A DNA stretch of 9,898 nt from Roseibacillus sp. (GCA_002723015.1 PBNG01000003.1:1-9898); one strand, 5' to 3'; positions 1 through 6,834 are shown, counted from the first letter of the stretch. Program-made: numbers and translations. Notes: generated by a model from the letters alone, not told the origin.

Positions 1-368
1 CATACGATATCGTTCCCATTTTAGCAGCGTCAATTTCCTGGTCGCAAGCCTCGGCCATGTCGAGGTATGGGCGCGTGTCAAAGAGCGCGGCGGTTTGGCT
101 GAAGGTCCAAGTGGTCGGGCATACGCGCTGAGTTGGCTCTGGCTGAGAGCGCTTCAGGCCAGGCTGTAGGAGCGATCAGACCGTTCGCGACAGCACCGAC
201 ATAGCCCTTAAGATGACAGACGCCTTGAGTATCGACTCCGCTGAGGTTAGCTAACACTAAAGGATCAGCTACTATCGCGGCGGTGCGTTCGTTGGTGCCG
301 GAGGCCAGTAGGACTTGGCGTACTAAAAGATCCAATTCGGTGCGCGTTTTGATGACCGTGAGTTCAAT
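1..368 (-). pseudogene. Ldh2-family NAD(P)-dependent oxidoreductase, N-terminal part, frameshifted and cut by window edge
   Basis: The N-terminal reading frame (positions down to about 110-150) encodes an Ldh2-type start: a helix around ELDLLVRQVLLASG, then VADPLVLANL, then GVDTQGVCHLKGYV and GLIAPTAWPEALS. It then stops at 78. The next frame carries on smoothly to the window edge with WTFSQTAALFDTRPYLDMAE and further codons. Removing one base, for example in the AA at 109-110, restores a continuous family-like protein. Family members (malate, L-lactate, ureidoglycolate or cyclic-imine reductases) use a conserved His in a DSHG/DTHG motif. Here the codon at 225-227 reads Gln (DTQG). No ATG, GTG or TTG lies at the expected start just after the SDR stop at 364, so the 368 boundary (an ATT codon) is a guess. 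The only in-frame ATG, at 458, would overlap the SDR gene by about 95 bases. It is the third gene of the transporter-SDR unit. It is either a decaying gene or an assembly error; the substrate is unknown. Confidence 0.7.
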
Positions 369-1104
369 CCATGAAGAGACCGCCGTTGACGTCGATAGTC
401 TCGCCGGTGATGTGCCGCGAATCGTCGCAGGCGAGAAAGAGTGCGCACTGGGCGACATCTTCGGGCTGGCCGCTGTGACCGATGGGGATCGAGGCTTTGA
501 GCGCGTCGTGTTTGGGAGCTGAGGTCATGGCGGTGTCGATGACGCCCGGGGCGATGGCATTGACGCGTATCCCATCGGGGGCTAAGTAGCGAGCCATCCC
601 GATAGTCAGCGTCAATACTCCGGCTTTAGCCGCAGCGTAGGGTGGTCCGGCGGCAAGCCCACCGTTTTTGGCAGCGAGTGAGGTCATATTCACGATCGCG
701 CCCGTTTTTCGTGCCCGCATGTGGGGAATGGCGGCCTGAGCGCAGAGGAATGGGCCTTTCATATTGACAGCGACCATACGATCCCAATCCTCTTCGCGGC
801 AATCTTCGAAGGTGGTATGCTTAAGGAATCCGGCGTTGTTGACTAAAATGTCGAGTTGGCCGAAGTCGGCGATAGTACGATCGATGCCGGCGCGTACTGA
901 GGCACTGTCGGCTACGTCCAGCGCTAAGCCAAGGGCGCCGGCGCCGATGTCGGCGGCGGTCGCGTCGGCGGTTGCGGGGTCGATGTCGGCTAGCGCCACC
1001 CGCGCACCTTCGCGGGCGAAGAGTTCGGCGATAGCCCGGCCAATACCGCGGCCAGCTCCGGTGATCAACGCCGTGCGTCCGCACAACTTATCCGTCATAG
1101 TCAT
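364..1104 (-). CDS. NAD(P)-dependent short-chain dehydrogenase/reductase (SDR), classical type
   Basis: A 246-residue soluble oxidoreductase, the usual length for classical SDRs. The Rossmann cofactor motif TGAGRGIG is at residues 15-22, and Asp40 at the end of beta-strand 2 favours NAD(H) over NADP(H). NNAG is at 89-92. The catalytic tetrad is Asn114 (in VNMKGPF), Ser142 (TSLAA), Tyr156 and Lys160 (PYAAAKAG), followed by the PG turn at 186-187 and a typical DVNGG end. All key residues are intact. The best matches in style are FabG-like sugar, polyol or hydroxy-acid dehydrogenases; the substrate cannot be read from the sequence. Two ATGs compete: 1104 and 1098. The AAGG at 1111-1108 is only 3 nt from the first but 9 nt from the second, so translation may start at residue 3. 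The gene begins 13 nt after the permease stop and abuts the Ldh2-like gene, so co-transcription is likely. Confidence 0.95.
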   Translation of the reverse strand: MTMTDKLCGRTALITGAGRGIGRAIAELFAREGARVALADIDPATADATAADIGAGALGLALDVADSASVRAGIDRTIADFGQLDILVNNAGFLKHTTFEDCREEDWDRMVAVNMKGPFLCAQAAIPHMRARKTGAIVNMTSLAAKNGGLAAGPPYAAAKAGVLTLTIGMARYLAPDGIRVNAIAPGVIDTAMTSAPKHDALKASIPIGHSGQPEDVAQCALFLACDDSRHITGETIDVNGGLFMD

Positions 1105-1107
1105 TTA

Positions 1108-1111
1108 CCTT
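1108..1111 (-). promoter_or_regulatory. Ribosome binding site of the SDR gene
   Basis: AAGG on the minus strand between the permease stop (1120-1118) and the SDR start. It lies 3 nt before ATG 1104 and 9 nt before ATG 1098, which argues for the inner start. It is a short, weak match. Confidence 0.4.
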
Positions 1112-1117
1112 ATTTTG

Positions 1118-1948
1118 CTATTGGAAGATTAATACCATCGAAAGTACGCCCAAAATCACGCCGATCAAGCCGGTGCGGCTGATAGGTTCGCGCCAAACAT
1201 ACTGGGCAAAGAGATTGTCTAGTATGACTACTGCGCTGCCGTTGATTGGGAAGAACAGGATACCCTGGTAAAGGCTCAGCGCAGTGAGCGAAGTTGTGAG
1301 GGCGACTAGGTTGAACAACCCGATGCCCAAACCCATCTTTAATTCGCTAGTACTGAATGTGGAGCCGCGTATGGCGACGAATACCGCGCCGAGTCCGCCG
1401 CCGATTAGCGCGGTAATGCACAGTACGTGCATGCGCATGGGGTCGAGATCGGCGTAGTGGATCCAGCGCATACAGCAGTGAGCGATGCCCTGTAGGGCAA
1501 AGACGATCACTATGAGGAGTAGCGATCCAGTAGATGGATTCCCTGCAGAGTTTCTGGTCATCAGCGCTAGCGATACTAAGGCGAGGATGATGCCGAGGAA
1601 TTGGAGGGCCGAGGCGTTTTCGTTCCAGACTAGCACGCCGAAGACGATGGGTATCAGGATTGACAAGCGGAAGGAGGTCAGGACTACGCCGACATTAGCG
1701 CGCTTAAGCGCGTGGGTCATGACCAACAGGGAGATGATGAAGCTTAGTCCAGTAGATCCGCCAACTAGCAACACAGGACCGCTGAAATCTAGCGTGCCAG
1801 ACCACCAGAAATAGGTGAGCAGACAGGTAGCTATAGTTAAGTAATTAGTCGATATAACCGCCGGTGCGTTTAAGCCGCGACGCTGGGAAACCTTCCACAA
1901 TTGGCCGAAGCCAAAGGAGAGTAGAGTAGCGGTTATTAGCCAGAACAA
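1118..1948 (-). CDS. DMT-superfamily (EamA-like) inner-membrane transporter
   Basis: A 276-residue, very hydrophobic protein with about ten predicted membrane helices, roughly at 2-19, 30-48, 57-80, 86-108, 113-131, 142-160, 172-194, 203-222, 226-246 and 258-275. The two halves look like the internal repeat of the drug/metabolite transporter superfamily. Each half has a Glu near the end of its fourth helix (WNE at 108-110; WREP at 252-255), a familiar family feature. It is slightly shorter than the common length of about 300. The start is a TTG at 1948, with no clear Shine-Dalgarno sequence upstream. No ATG is positioned to give a better N-terminus, so the exact start is uncertain. It is the first gene of the minus-strand unit with the SDR and Ldh2-like genes, so it may import or export their substrate. 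The substrate cannot be deduced; members move amino acids, nucleosides, sugars or drugs. Confidence 0.85.
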   Translation of the reverse strand: MFWLITATLLSFGFGQLWKVSQRRGLNAPAVISTNYLTIATCLLTYFWWSGTLDFSGPVLLVGGSTGLSFIISLLVMTHALKRANVGVVLTSFRLSILIPIVFGVLVWNENASALQFLGIILALVSLALMTRNSAGNPSTGSLLLIVIVFALQGIAHCCMRWIHYADLDPMRMHVLCITALIGGGLGAVFVAIRGSTFSTSELKMGLGIGLFNLVALTTSLTALSLYQGILFFPINGSAVVILDNLFAQYVWREPISRTGLIGVILGVLSMVLIFQ

Positions 1949-2160
1949 AGAGGAGAATCCAGTGGAAAGTGTTGGCGTAGGGCGTGGCTGAAAATGGGCT
2001 AGATGCGAAAGTAGAAGGCAAGGTAAAAGGTATTATTCGACGGGGCAAGTTTTATACTATGGCCTCGTTGATGAGAGAGAGCCTGAGCATAATGGACGAA
2101 CTGAGGCAAAAAAAATGGCGGGGCTAATTCAGGTAAGCCCCGCTAGACGCTAGTGAATTT
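1949..2160. other. Divergent intergenic region between permease and L,D-transpeptidase
   Basis: A 212-base stretch that must hold the promoters of both flanking genes. The only promoter-like element that stands out is TATACT at 2053-2058 on the plus strand, a five-of-six match to a -10 box, without a convincing -35 box. Neither flanking start has a good ribosome binding site. The region also holds the hairpin at 2108-2143, described separately. An open frame running leftward from 2048 has no recognisable content and overlaps the permease in another frame; I do not call it a gene. Confidence 0.5.
2108..2143 (-). terminator. Rho-independent terminator for leftward transcription
   Basis: Arms GCGGGGCT (2118-2125) and AGCCCCGC (2136-2143) form an 8-bp GC-rich stem around a 10-nt loop. 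Read on the minus strand, the stem is followed after two bases by eight Ts (complement of A8 at 2115-2108), a textbook intrinsic terminator. On the plus strand there is no T-run. No leftward gene lies immediately to its right, since 2161-5100 is coded on the plus strand. It may be a relic or may block antisense read-through into the permease operon. Alternatively it is a 5'-leader structure of the L,D-transpeptidase mRNA. Confidence 0.65.
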
Positions 2161-3747
2161 ATGGGGATAGTGCTCTATATATTTGCAGCGTTGCTTGGCG
2201 GGTGTGCTAGTCAAGTCGCGGTAGACAAAGAGTCATGGCCGATGGCTGCTGCCGCGCATCTACGGGCGCAACTCGACAGCGACCGCAAGGTTGTTGTAGT
2301 CGATGAGGCGCTGTTGACGCGCTTCTACCTCAAGCGCGACGATCGCCCGGCTTGGTGCGGTCCGACTGGACCTAAATCCCAGGCTGATGCGCTACTGCTG
2401 ATGCTGCAGCAGGCCGCCGACGACGGGTTGACGCCGGCGGATTATGCGCTAGAGAGGATCGAAGCTGAACTTGCGCGCTGGCGCCGCGTTGGTCCCAAAC
2501 CGGTCCTGGCGGCGATGATGCGCTTTGACGTGTTGTTGACTCGAGCCTTTATCGCCTACGGTAGTCATTTGCAGCGCGGGCGCGTCAATCCTCGTGCCAT
2601 CCATCTGCAGTGGAAGGCGCCATTCCAGACAGCCGACATTGTAGGTTTGTTACAGACTGCGCTCGACCTCGGTCAGGTCGCGGGTACGCTCGCGAGTTTG
2701 CGTCCACCGCAGCAAGGGTATCGAGCGTTGCGCCAGCGGTTACAAGCCTATCGCGGTGTTGCGGCTGCGGGTGGGTGGCCGGCGGTAGCGCCAAGCGGTG
2801 GAGAATCGCTAGTCGCGCGATTGCAAGCGGAGGGCGATCTAGCCACCGGAGAGCGCGCTGTAGCGGATCTGCGCGCGGGTATTGCGCGATTTCAGGAAAG
2901 ACATGGTCTCGAGCCAACCGGGGCGCTAGACGAGGTCACACTAGCCGAACTCAATATACCGATTTCTGTGCGGATGGCGACGATCGCATTGAATATGGAG
3001 CGTTGGCGCTGGCTTCCGCACGACCCGGGCACCCGCTATATCTTGGTGCGGATCGCCGATTTCGAACTCGACGCCGTGGCGGTGGGGGAGACCGTACTCA
3101 ATATGCGGGTTATCGTCGGCAAGCCCTACTGGCGTACGCCTGTTTTCAGCGCCCGACTCACTCATTTGGTCTTCAACCCCTTCTGGTATATCCCGCGCAG
3201 TATCGCCGTTGCAGAGATTCTGCCTATGGTGCGCCGCGATCCAAGCTATTTCGCGCGCAGGGACGTAGTAGTGACCCAAGGCAGTGGTATGCAGCTGGCT
3301 AGAGTAGACCCCGATACGGTGGATTGGGCCAGCCAAACGGCGGTGAACTTCGCCTACTCCTTTACTCAAGCTCCGGGGGCGGATAATCCTCTGGGCAAGA
3401 TCAAATTTCACTTTTCTAATCCCTACCACGTCTACCTGCACGATACGCCGCACGACGAGCTTTTCAACGAGCGGATAAGAGAGCTCAGCCACGGTTGTAT
3501 CCGACTCGAAAAGTCTCTCGATCTCGCTGCATTTGTTCTGGCGGAGGAGAGCAATTGGCCGCGGGGACGCATTGTAGATGCGATCGGTAGTACAGTCAAT
3601 CGGGAGGTTTACCTGACGCGGCCCCTACCGGTCTACCTGCTCTACTGGACGACCTGGATCGACGAGGAAGATCGGATACACTTTCGCCGCGACGACTACG
3701 AAGCCGACGCACGACTGCGGCAGCAGTTGGTAGGGGTGCAGGAGTGA
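2161..3747 (+). CDS. L,D-transpeptidase lipoprotein, LdtD/YcbB type
   Basis: A 528-residue peptidoglycan cross-linking enzyme. Family knowledge: L,D-transpeptidases make 3-3 meso-DAP cross-links, or attach proteins to them, by way of a catalytic Cys. A short hydrophobic N-terminus ends in the lipobox LGGC (Cys15). Ala at +2 suggests outer-membrane sorting, but the n-region lacks Lys/Arg. A scaffold domain spans about 45-180 (PAWCGPTG near 63-70, DDGLTPADYAL). A peptidoglycan-binding-1 type repeat lies at about 235-265 (IARFQERHGLEPTG). The YkuD catalytic domain covers about 291-475. It has NPFWYIPRSIA at 339-349, NPLGKIKF at 409-416, His427 in LHDTP, and SHGCIRL with His444, Cys446 and Arg448. 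The spacing fits the HX(14-17)SHGC signature, so it should be active. This domain order and length match the LdtD/YcbB group. The ATG at 2161 is the only start after the in-frame stop at 2134, and no Shine-Dalgarno is visible. glgC follows after 87 bases with no terminator. Confidence 0.92.
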   Translation: MGIVLYIFAALLGGCASQVAVDKESWPMAAAAHLRAQLDSDRKVVVVDEALLTRFYLKRDDRPAWCGPTGPKSQADALLLMLQQAADDGLTPADYALERIEAELARWRRVGPKPVLAAMMRFDVLLTRAFIAYGSHLQRGRVNPRAIHLQWKAPFQTADIVGLLQTALDLGQVAGTLASLRPPQQGYRALRQRLQAYRGVAAAGGWPAVAPSGGESLVARLQAEGDLATGERAVADLRAGIARFQERHGLEPTGALDEVTLAELNIPISVRMATIALNMERWRWLPHDPGTRYILVRIADFELDAVAVGETVLNMRVIVGKPYWRTPVFSARLTHLVFNPFWYIPRSIAVAEILPMVRRDPSYFARRDVVVTQGSGMQLARVDPDTVDWASQTAVNFAYSFTQAPGADNPLGKIKFHFSNPYHVYLHDTPHDELFNERIRELSHGCIRLEKSLDLAAFVLAEESNWPRGRIVDAIGSTVNREVYLTRPLPVYLLYWTTWIDEEDRIHFRRDDYEADARLRQQLVGVQE

Positions 3748-3750
3748 GGT

Positions 3751-3780
3751 TTGCATTATGTGAAACCATAGGCATATTAG
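3751..3780 (+). promoter_or_regulatory. Possible sigma-70-like promoter of glgC
   Basis: TTGCAT (3751-3756) and TATTAG (3775-3780) are separated by 18 bases, just after the L,D-transpeptidase stop. Each box matches four of six consensus bases. It is a weak candidate, and glgC could equally be read from the upstream promoter. Confidence 0.25.
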
Positions 3781-3819
3781 AATTATGAAAAAAGTGGGCT
3801 TGCCGCGCGCCATTGCGCC

Positions 3820-3826
3820 AAGGAGG
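3820..3826 (+). promoter_or_regulatory. Strong Shine-Dalgarno of glgC
   Basis: AAGGAGG lies 8 nt before the ATG at 3835 and fixes that start codon. It is one of the two strongest ribosome binding sites in the window. Confidence 0.85.
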
Positions 3827-3834
3827 ACATTCCT

Positions 3835-5100
3835 ATGAAAGATGTGATTGGACTCATCCTCGGGGGAGGACAGGGTTCCCGGCTCTTTCCCCTGACGCAG
3901 TTTCGCTCCAAGCCAGCCGTACCCATCGGCGGCAAGTATCGGCTGATCGACATTCCGATCAGCAATTGCATCCACTCGGATATCAATCGCATTTTCGTCC
4001 TTACTCAGTTCAATTCTGCCTCGCTACACCGCCATATAAGCACGACCTACCGCTTCGATTCGTTTACCAATGGTTTTGTTGAGATCATGGCCGCTGAACA
4101 AACTCAGGATAGTGCCGATTGGTATCAGGGTACTGCCGATGCGGTGCGCCAGCAACTCAGACATCTCCTGTCGCACAAAGCGGAACTGGTACTGATCCTG
4201 TCGGGCGATCACCTCTATCGCATGGACTATCGCGCCTTCGTTGAGGAACACCGCGAGCGCGGTGCAGATGTATCGATCGCGGTCAAACCCGTATCGCGGC
4301 AAGAGGCGCCGGCACTGGGGATTCTGCAGTCTGATGATCGAGGGCAAATCACTGCTTTCTGCGAGAAGCCGCAGAAAGAGGACGAACTAGACCGATTGCA
4401 GTTGGCCGAGCCACCAGGATCCGACCCTGAGCAGCTCTTCCTAGCATCAATGGGCATCTATCTATTTGAGCCACAGGTACTGGTGAGTCTGTTGATGGGT
4501 AGTGATGAAGACGATTTCGGCAAACATATTATTCCGAAAGCTATACAGAAGGTCGGCGTATTCGCTCACCCCTTTGAGGGCTATTGGGAAGATATCGGGA
4601 CCATCCGTTCCTTTTACGATGCGAATCTGGCGCTGACTGACTCGGAGCCGCCTTTCGATTTCTACCGCGCCGACGCACCGATATACACCCACCCACGCTT
4701 CCTGGCCGGGACCCGTTTGGAAAAATGTCAGATAGAGCGCGGTATCATATGCGAGGGATCATCAGTCGGCTATGCTAGTATCGAACGTTCGGTAATCGGC
4801 ATTCGCTCGGTTGTCGGTGAGGGCTGCCAGATTGCCAATACCATCGTCATGGGTGCCGATTTTGTCGAAACGACGGCCGACTTAGAGCGCAATATTGCCC
4901 AGGGTATACCGAATGTCGGTATCGGCGCCCACACTCGGATCGACGGTGCTATAATCGATAAAAACGCGCGCATTGGAGAACGGGTCAGCATTACTAACCG
5001 CGAGGGAGTACGCGAAGCAGAAGGAGATAATTATTATATCCGCGAAAGTATCGTGGTCGTGGCCAAGGATGCGGTGATTGCAGCGGGTACTGAGATATAG
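3835..5100 (+). CDS. glgC: Glucose-1-phosphate adenylyltransferase (ADP-glucose pyrophosphorylase)
   Basis: A 421-residue enzyme making ADP-glucose and pyrophosphate from ATP and glucose-1-phosphate, the committed step of bacterial glycogen synthesis in the cytoplasm. The nucleotidyltransferase domain comes first. It has the glycine-rich loop GGGQGSRL (10-17), KPAVPIGGKYRLIDIPISN (26-44), VLTQFNSASLHRH (55-67), GTADAVRQ (99-106), and GDHLYRMDY (124-132) with the metal-binding Asp125. FCEKPQ (175-180) carries the Lys178 that binds glucose-1-phosphate, and ASMGIYLF is at 204-211. GYWEDIGTIRSFYDANL lies at 249-265. The C-terminal 150 or so residues form the left-handed beta-helix with hexapeptide-like repeats. 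The motif wording (YRLIDIPISNC, QFNSASL) matches the cyanobacterial/plant branch rather than the enterobacterial FRIIDFALSNC form. Length is normal and no key residue is missing. Glycogen synthase and branching enzyme genes are not in the window. Confidence 0.97.
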   Translation: MKDVIGLILGGGQGSRLFPLTQFRSKPAVPIGGKYRLIDIPISNCIHSDINRIFVLTQFNSASLHRHISTTYRFDSFTNGFVEIMAAEQTQDSADWYQGTADAVRQQLRHLLSHKAELVLILSGDHLYRMDYRAFVEEHRERGADVSIAVKPVSRQEAPALGILQSDDRGQITAFCEKPQKEDELDRLQLAEPPGSDPEQLFLASMGIYLFEPQVLVSLLMGSDEDDFGKHIIPKAIQKVGVFAHPFEGYWEDIGTIRSFYDANLALTDSEPPFDFYRADAPIYTHPRFLAGTRLEKCQIERGIICEGSSVGYASIERSVIGIRSVVGEGCQIANTIVMGADFVETTADLERNIAQGIPNVGIGAHTRIDGAIIDKNARIGERVSITNREGVREAEGDNYYIRESIVVVAKDAVIAAGTEI

Positions 5101-5115
5101 AGCTAGCGCATAAAT

Positions 5116-5153
5116 AAAAACGACTCGGGTGTGCAGACACCCGAGTCGTTTTT
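5116..5153. terminator. Bidirectional Rho-independent terminator between glgC and the beta-helix gene
   Basis: A 12-bp perfect stem, CGACTCGGGTGT (5121-5132) with ACACCCGAGTCG (5137-5148), closes on a GCAG tetraloop. It is extended by A5 (5116-5120) facing T5 (5149-5153). The T-run serves glgC; the A-run becomes a T-run for the convergent minus-strand gene ending at 5176. It is 15 nt past the glgC stop and clearly insulates the two convergent genes. Confidence 0.95.
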
Positions 5154-5175
5154 TATTAGGATTTTCACCCGAGGG

Positions 5176-6822
5176 TTATTTAAGCAGTGTCATCTTGCGC
5201 ATTAGCGTCTGGCCGCCGGCTTCGAGGCGGTAGAAGTAGATGCCGGTGGAGTAGGCTGCGGCGTTAAGGGAGACCGCATGGATACCGGCCGGTCGCGAAC
5301 CATTGACTAGCGTCGCCATTTCCTGGCCTACCGAGTTGTAAACGGTCAGCTTCACATGACCATCGGCGGCCATAGAATAGCGGATGGTGGTATTGGGATT
5401 GAATGGGTTAGGCGTGTTCTGCTCCAGCGCGTAGCCGCTGGGCAGCGCGGCTTCGACCGCCGATTCTTCGGCGATGAAAGTGGCAGCATCGCTGGGCATG
5501 ATACCAGCCTCAGAGAGAAAGGTCCAGCCCGAGGTCCAGAGATTGCGGCCGAAGGCGCCAATATAGTCGACCTGAGTATAGAAGCCGTCGTCGGGAGTTG
5601 CGGCTAGGCCGCTAAACGCCGGGCTGCCGGACTGGGGCCGCGGGTCGAGGCCTTGGTCGCGGTCGCGCGAGATTCCGCCTAATAGCGGATCGACGATGCG
5701 ATTGTCATTGGCGGCGAGGTGTTCAGCTATGAACTCCTCCGGGGCTATAGTAGCGAGATCGTCGCCGGCGCCGAAGCCCCACCAGATGTTATTAGCCAGG
5801 CGCAGATCACCAGCCTCAAGGCGAGCACGGCTGTCCTCGCCAGACTCGAGATCCTCTATTGAGACGGCCTCTCCAGCGAAGTCAGTGAAGATGCTATTGA
5901 TGTACTGACCTCCGGCATTGTCGCGGATTTTGAGGACTACGTCGTTGTCGCCGTTAGCAGAGAAGGCGCCCGAACCGATGTAGGTGACATTATGGATCTG
6001 CGGGATGGCGTAGGGCGCACCGTCTTCTGGGGTAGTGCCGCCGTCGTGTTCGCCTGCGCGGTTGCCAGTATCGGCGTCCTGGATTACGAACCAAAACTGG
6101 CCCTTGCCGCGGAAACCCTCATCGTAGTCGAAGGCGTCGTCGCCATTGAAAGCAGAGACTAGATGCTTGGTGTTGACGGTGCCGCCGAACCACTCAAATC
6201 CATCATCTTGGTTGTTATAGACCTCGACAAACTCAATCAGAGTACCGGAGCCAACGCCGCCCATGGTGAGGCCATTGATCTCGTTACCGGCACCGATGTC
6301 GGTGCCGCCGTAGCGGATCGAGACGTAGCGGAAGATGCCGGAGTTGTCAGCATCGTCGTCGCCGCCATAGATGCCGCGGGCTTCCGTAGTCGGAATTCCC
6401 TCAATCGGGGTCTCACCTGGCTGAGAATTGAGGGTTGCGTGACCGAGAAGGATGACGCCGCCCCAGAGACCGCGTGCATCGAGAGGCAGGTCGCCGGGGT
6501 CGCTGACATCGTCGGCTTCGGCGGTGAAGACGATGGGCATGTCGGGGGTGCCGCTGGCGAAGATCTTGCCGCCGCGGGCGACGACGAGAGCGCTGGCGTT
6601 CTCGCCTTGGCCAGGCTTGCCTTTAATGACGGTGCCCGGTTGGATGGTCAGCGTAGCGCCATCGTCGACGAAAACTAGGCCATTGAGGATGTACTCATTG
6701 TCCGCGGTCCAGACGACGTTGCTACCGGTAGCAACGTCGGCGTCGAAGACGTCGACCGTGGCCGCCGAAGCGGTGCCCGGCAGCAGTGCGGCGCAGAACG
6801 CGAGCGCAAATTTACGGAGCAT
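5176..6822 (-). CDS. Secreted acidic beta-helix-like surface protein with FlgD-Ig/type IX-like C-terminal module
   Basis: 548 residues counted from the ATG at 6822; the open frame reaches 6987, but the strong AAGGAGG five bases before 6822 and the signal peptide settle the start. Residues 1-20 (LRKFALAFCAALL, then TASA) form a signal peptide with probable cleavage after Ala20. The body (about 40-430) shows short beta-strand turns and Gly/Asp/Asn-rich loops typical of right-handed parallel beta-helices: GATLTIQPGTVIKG, a strand near LWGGVILLG, GGDDDADNSG (153-162), GDDAFDYDEGFRGKGQF (227-243), GEHDGG (257-262). The Asp clusters could bind calcium; this is inference. The C-terminus (about 463-548) has PNPFNPNTTIRY (471-482) and ends in RKMTLLK, the FlgD-Ig/sorting module common in FCB bacteria. 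I recognise the body as a widespread family seen near TonB receptors, often under the misleading name multidrug transporter, which nothing here supports. Its molecular role is unknown. Confidence 0.85.
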   Translation of the reverse strand: MLRKFALAFCAALLPGTASAATVDVFDADVATGSNVVWTADNEYILNGLVFVDDGATLTIQPGTVIKGKPGQGENASALVVARGGKIFASGTPDMPIVFTAEADDVSDPGDLPLDARGLWGGVILLGHATLNSQPGETPIEGIPTTEARGIYGGDDDADNSGIFRYVSIRYGGTDIGAGNEINGLTMGGVGSGTLIEFVEVYNNQDDGFEWFGGTVNTKHLVSAFNGDDAFDYDEGFRGKGQFWFVIQDADTGNRAGEHDGGTTPEDGAPYAIPQIHNVTYIGSGAFSANGDNDVVLKIRDNAGGQYINSIFTDFAGEAVSIEDLESGEDSRARLEAGDLRLANNIWWGFGAGDDLATIAPEEFIAEHLAANDNRIVDPLLGGISRDRDQGLDPRPQSGSPAFSGLAATPDDGFYTQVDYIGAFGRNLWTSGWTFLSEAGIMPSDAATFIAEESAVEAALPSGYALEQNTPNPFNPNTTIRYSMAADGHVKLTVYNSVGQEMATLVNGSRPAGIHAVSLNAAAYSTGIYFYRLEAGGQTLMRKMTLLK

Positions 6823-6827
6823 ATTAG

Positions 6828-6834
6828 CCTCCTT
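6828..6834 (-). promoter_or_regulatory. Strong Shine-Dalgarno that fixes the beta-helix gene start
   Basis: AAGGAGG on the minus strand, 5 nt before the ATG at 6822. It rules out the upstream in-frame ATG at 6987, whose extra 55 residues would bury the signal peptide. Confidence 0.9.

Noticed and set aside
1845..2048. 67-codon leftward open frame overlapping the permease start
   Set aside because: No recognisable sequence and no ribosome binding site; it overlaps the permease N-terminus in another frame.
2610..3302. Long open frame (230 codons) inside the L,D-transpeptidase on the same strand, plus an antisense one at 2941-3492
   Set aside because: Low-complexity Arg/Gly/Ser-rich translations typical of GC-rich shadow frames; the overlapping gene has clear catalytic motifs.
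3801..3822. Small GCGC/GCGC hairpin just before the glgC ribosome binding site
   Set aside because: Only four clean core pairs plus a bulge; too weak to claim a riboswitch or terminator.
6163..6678. 171-codon open frame antisense to the beta-helix gene
   Set aside because: It is the shadow of the Asp/Gly-rich coding frame; it lacks a ribosome binding site and any recognisable domain.
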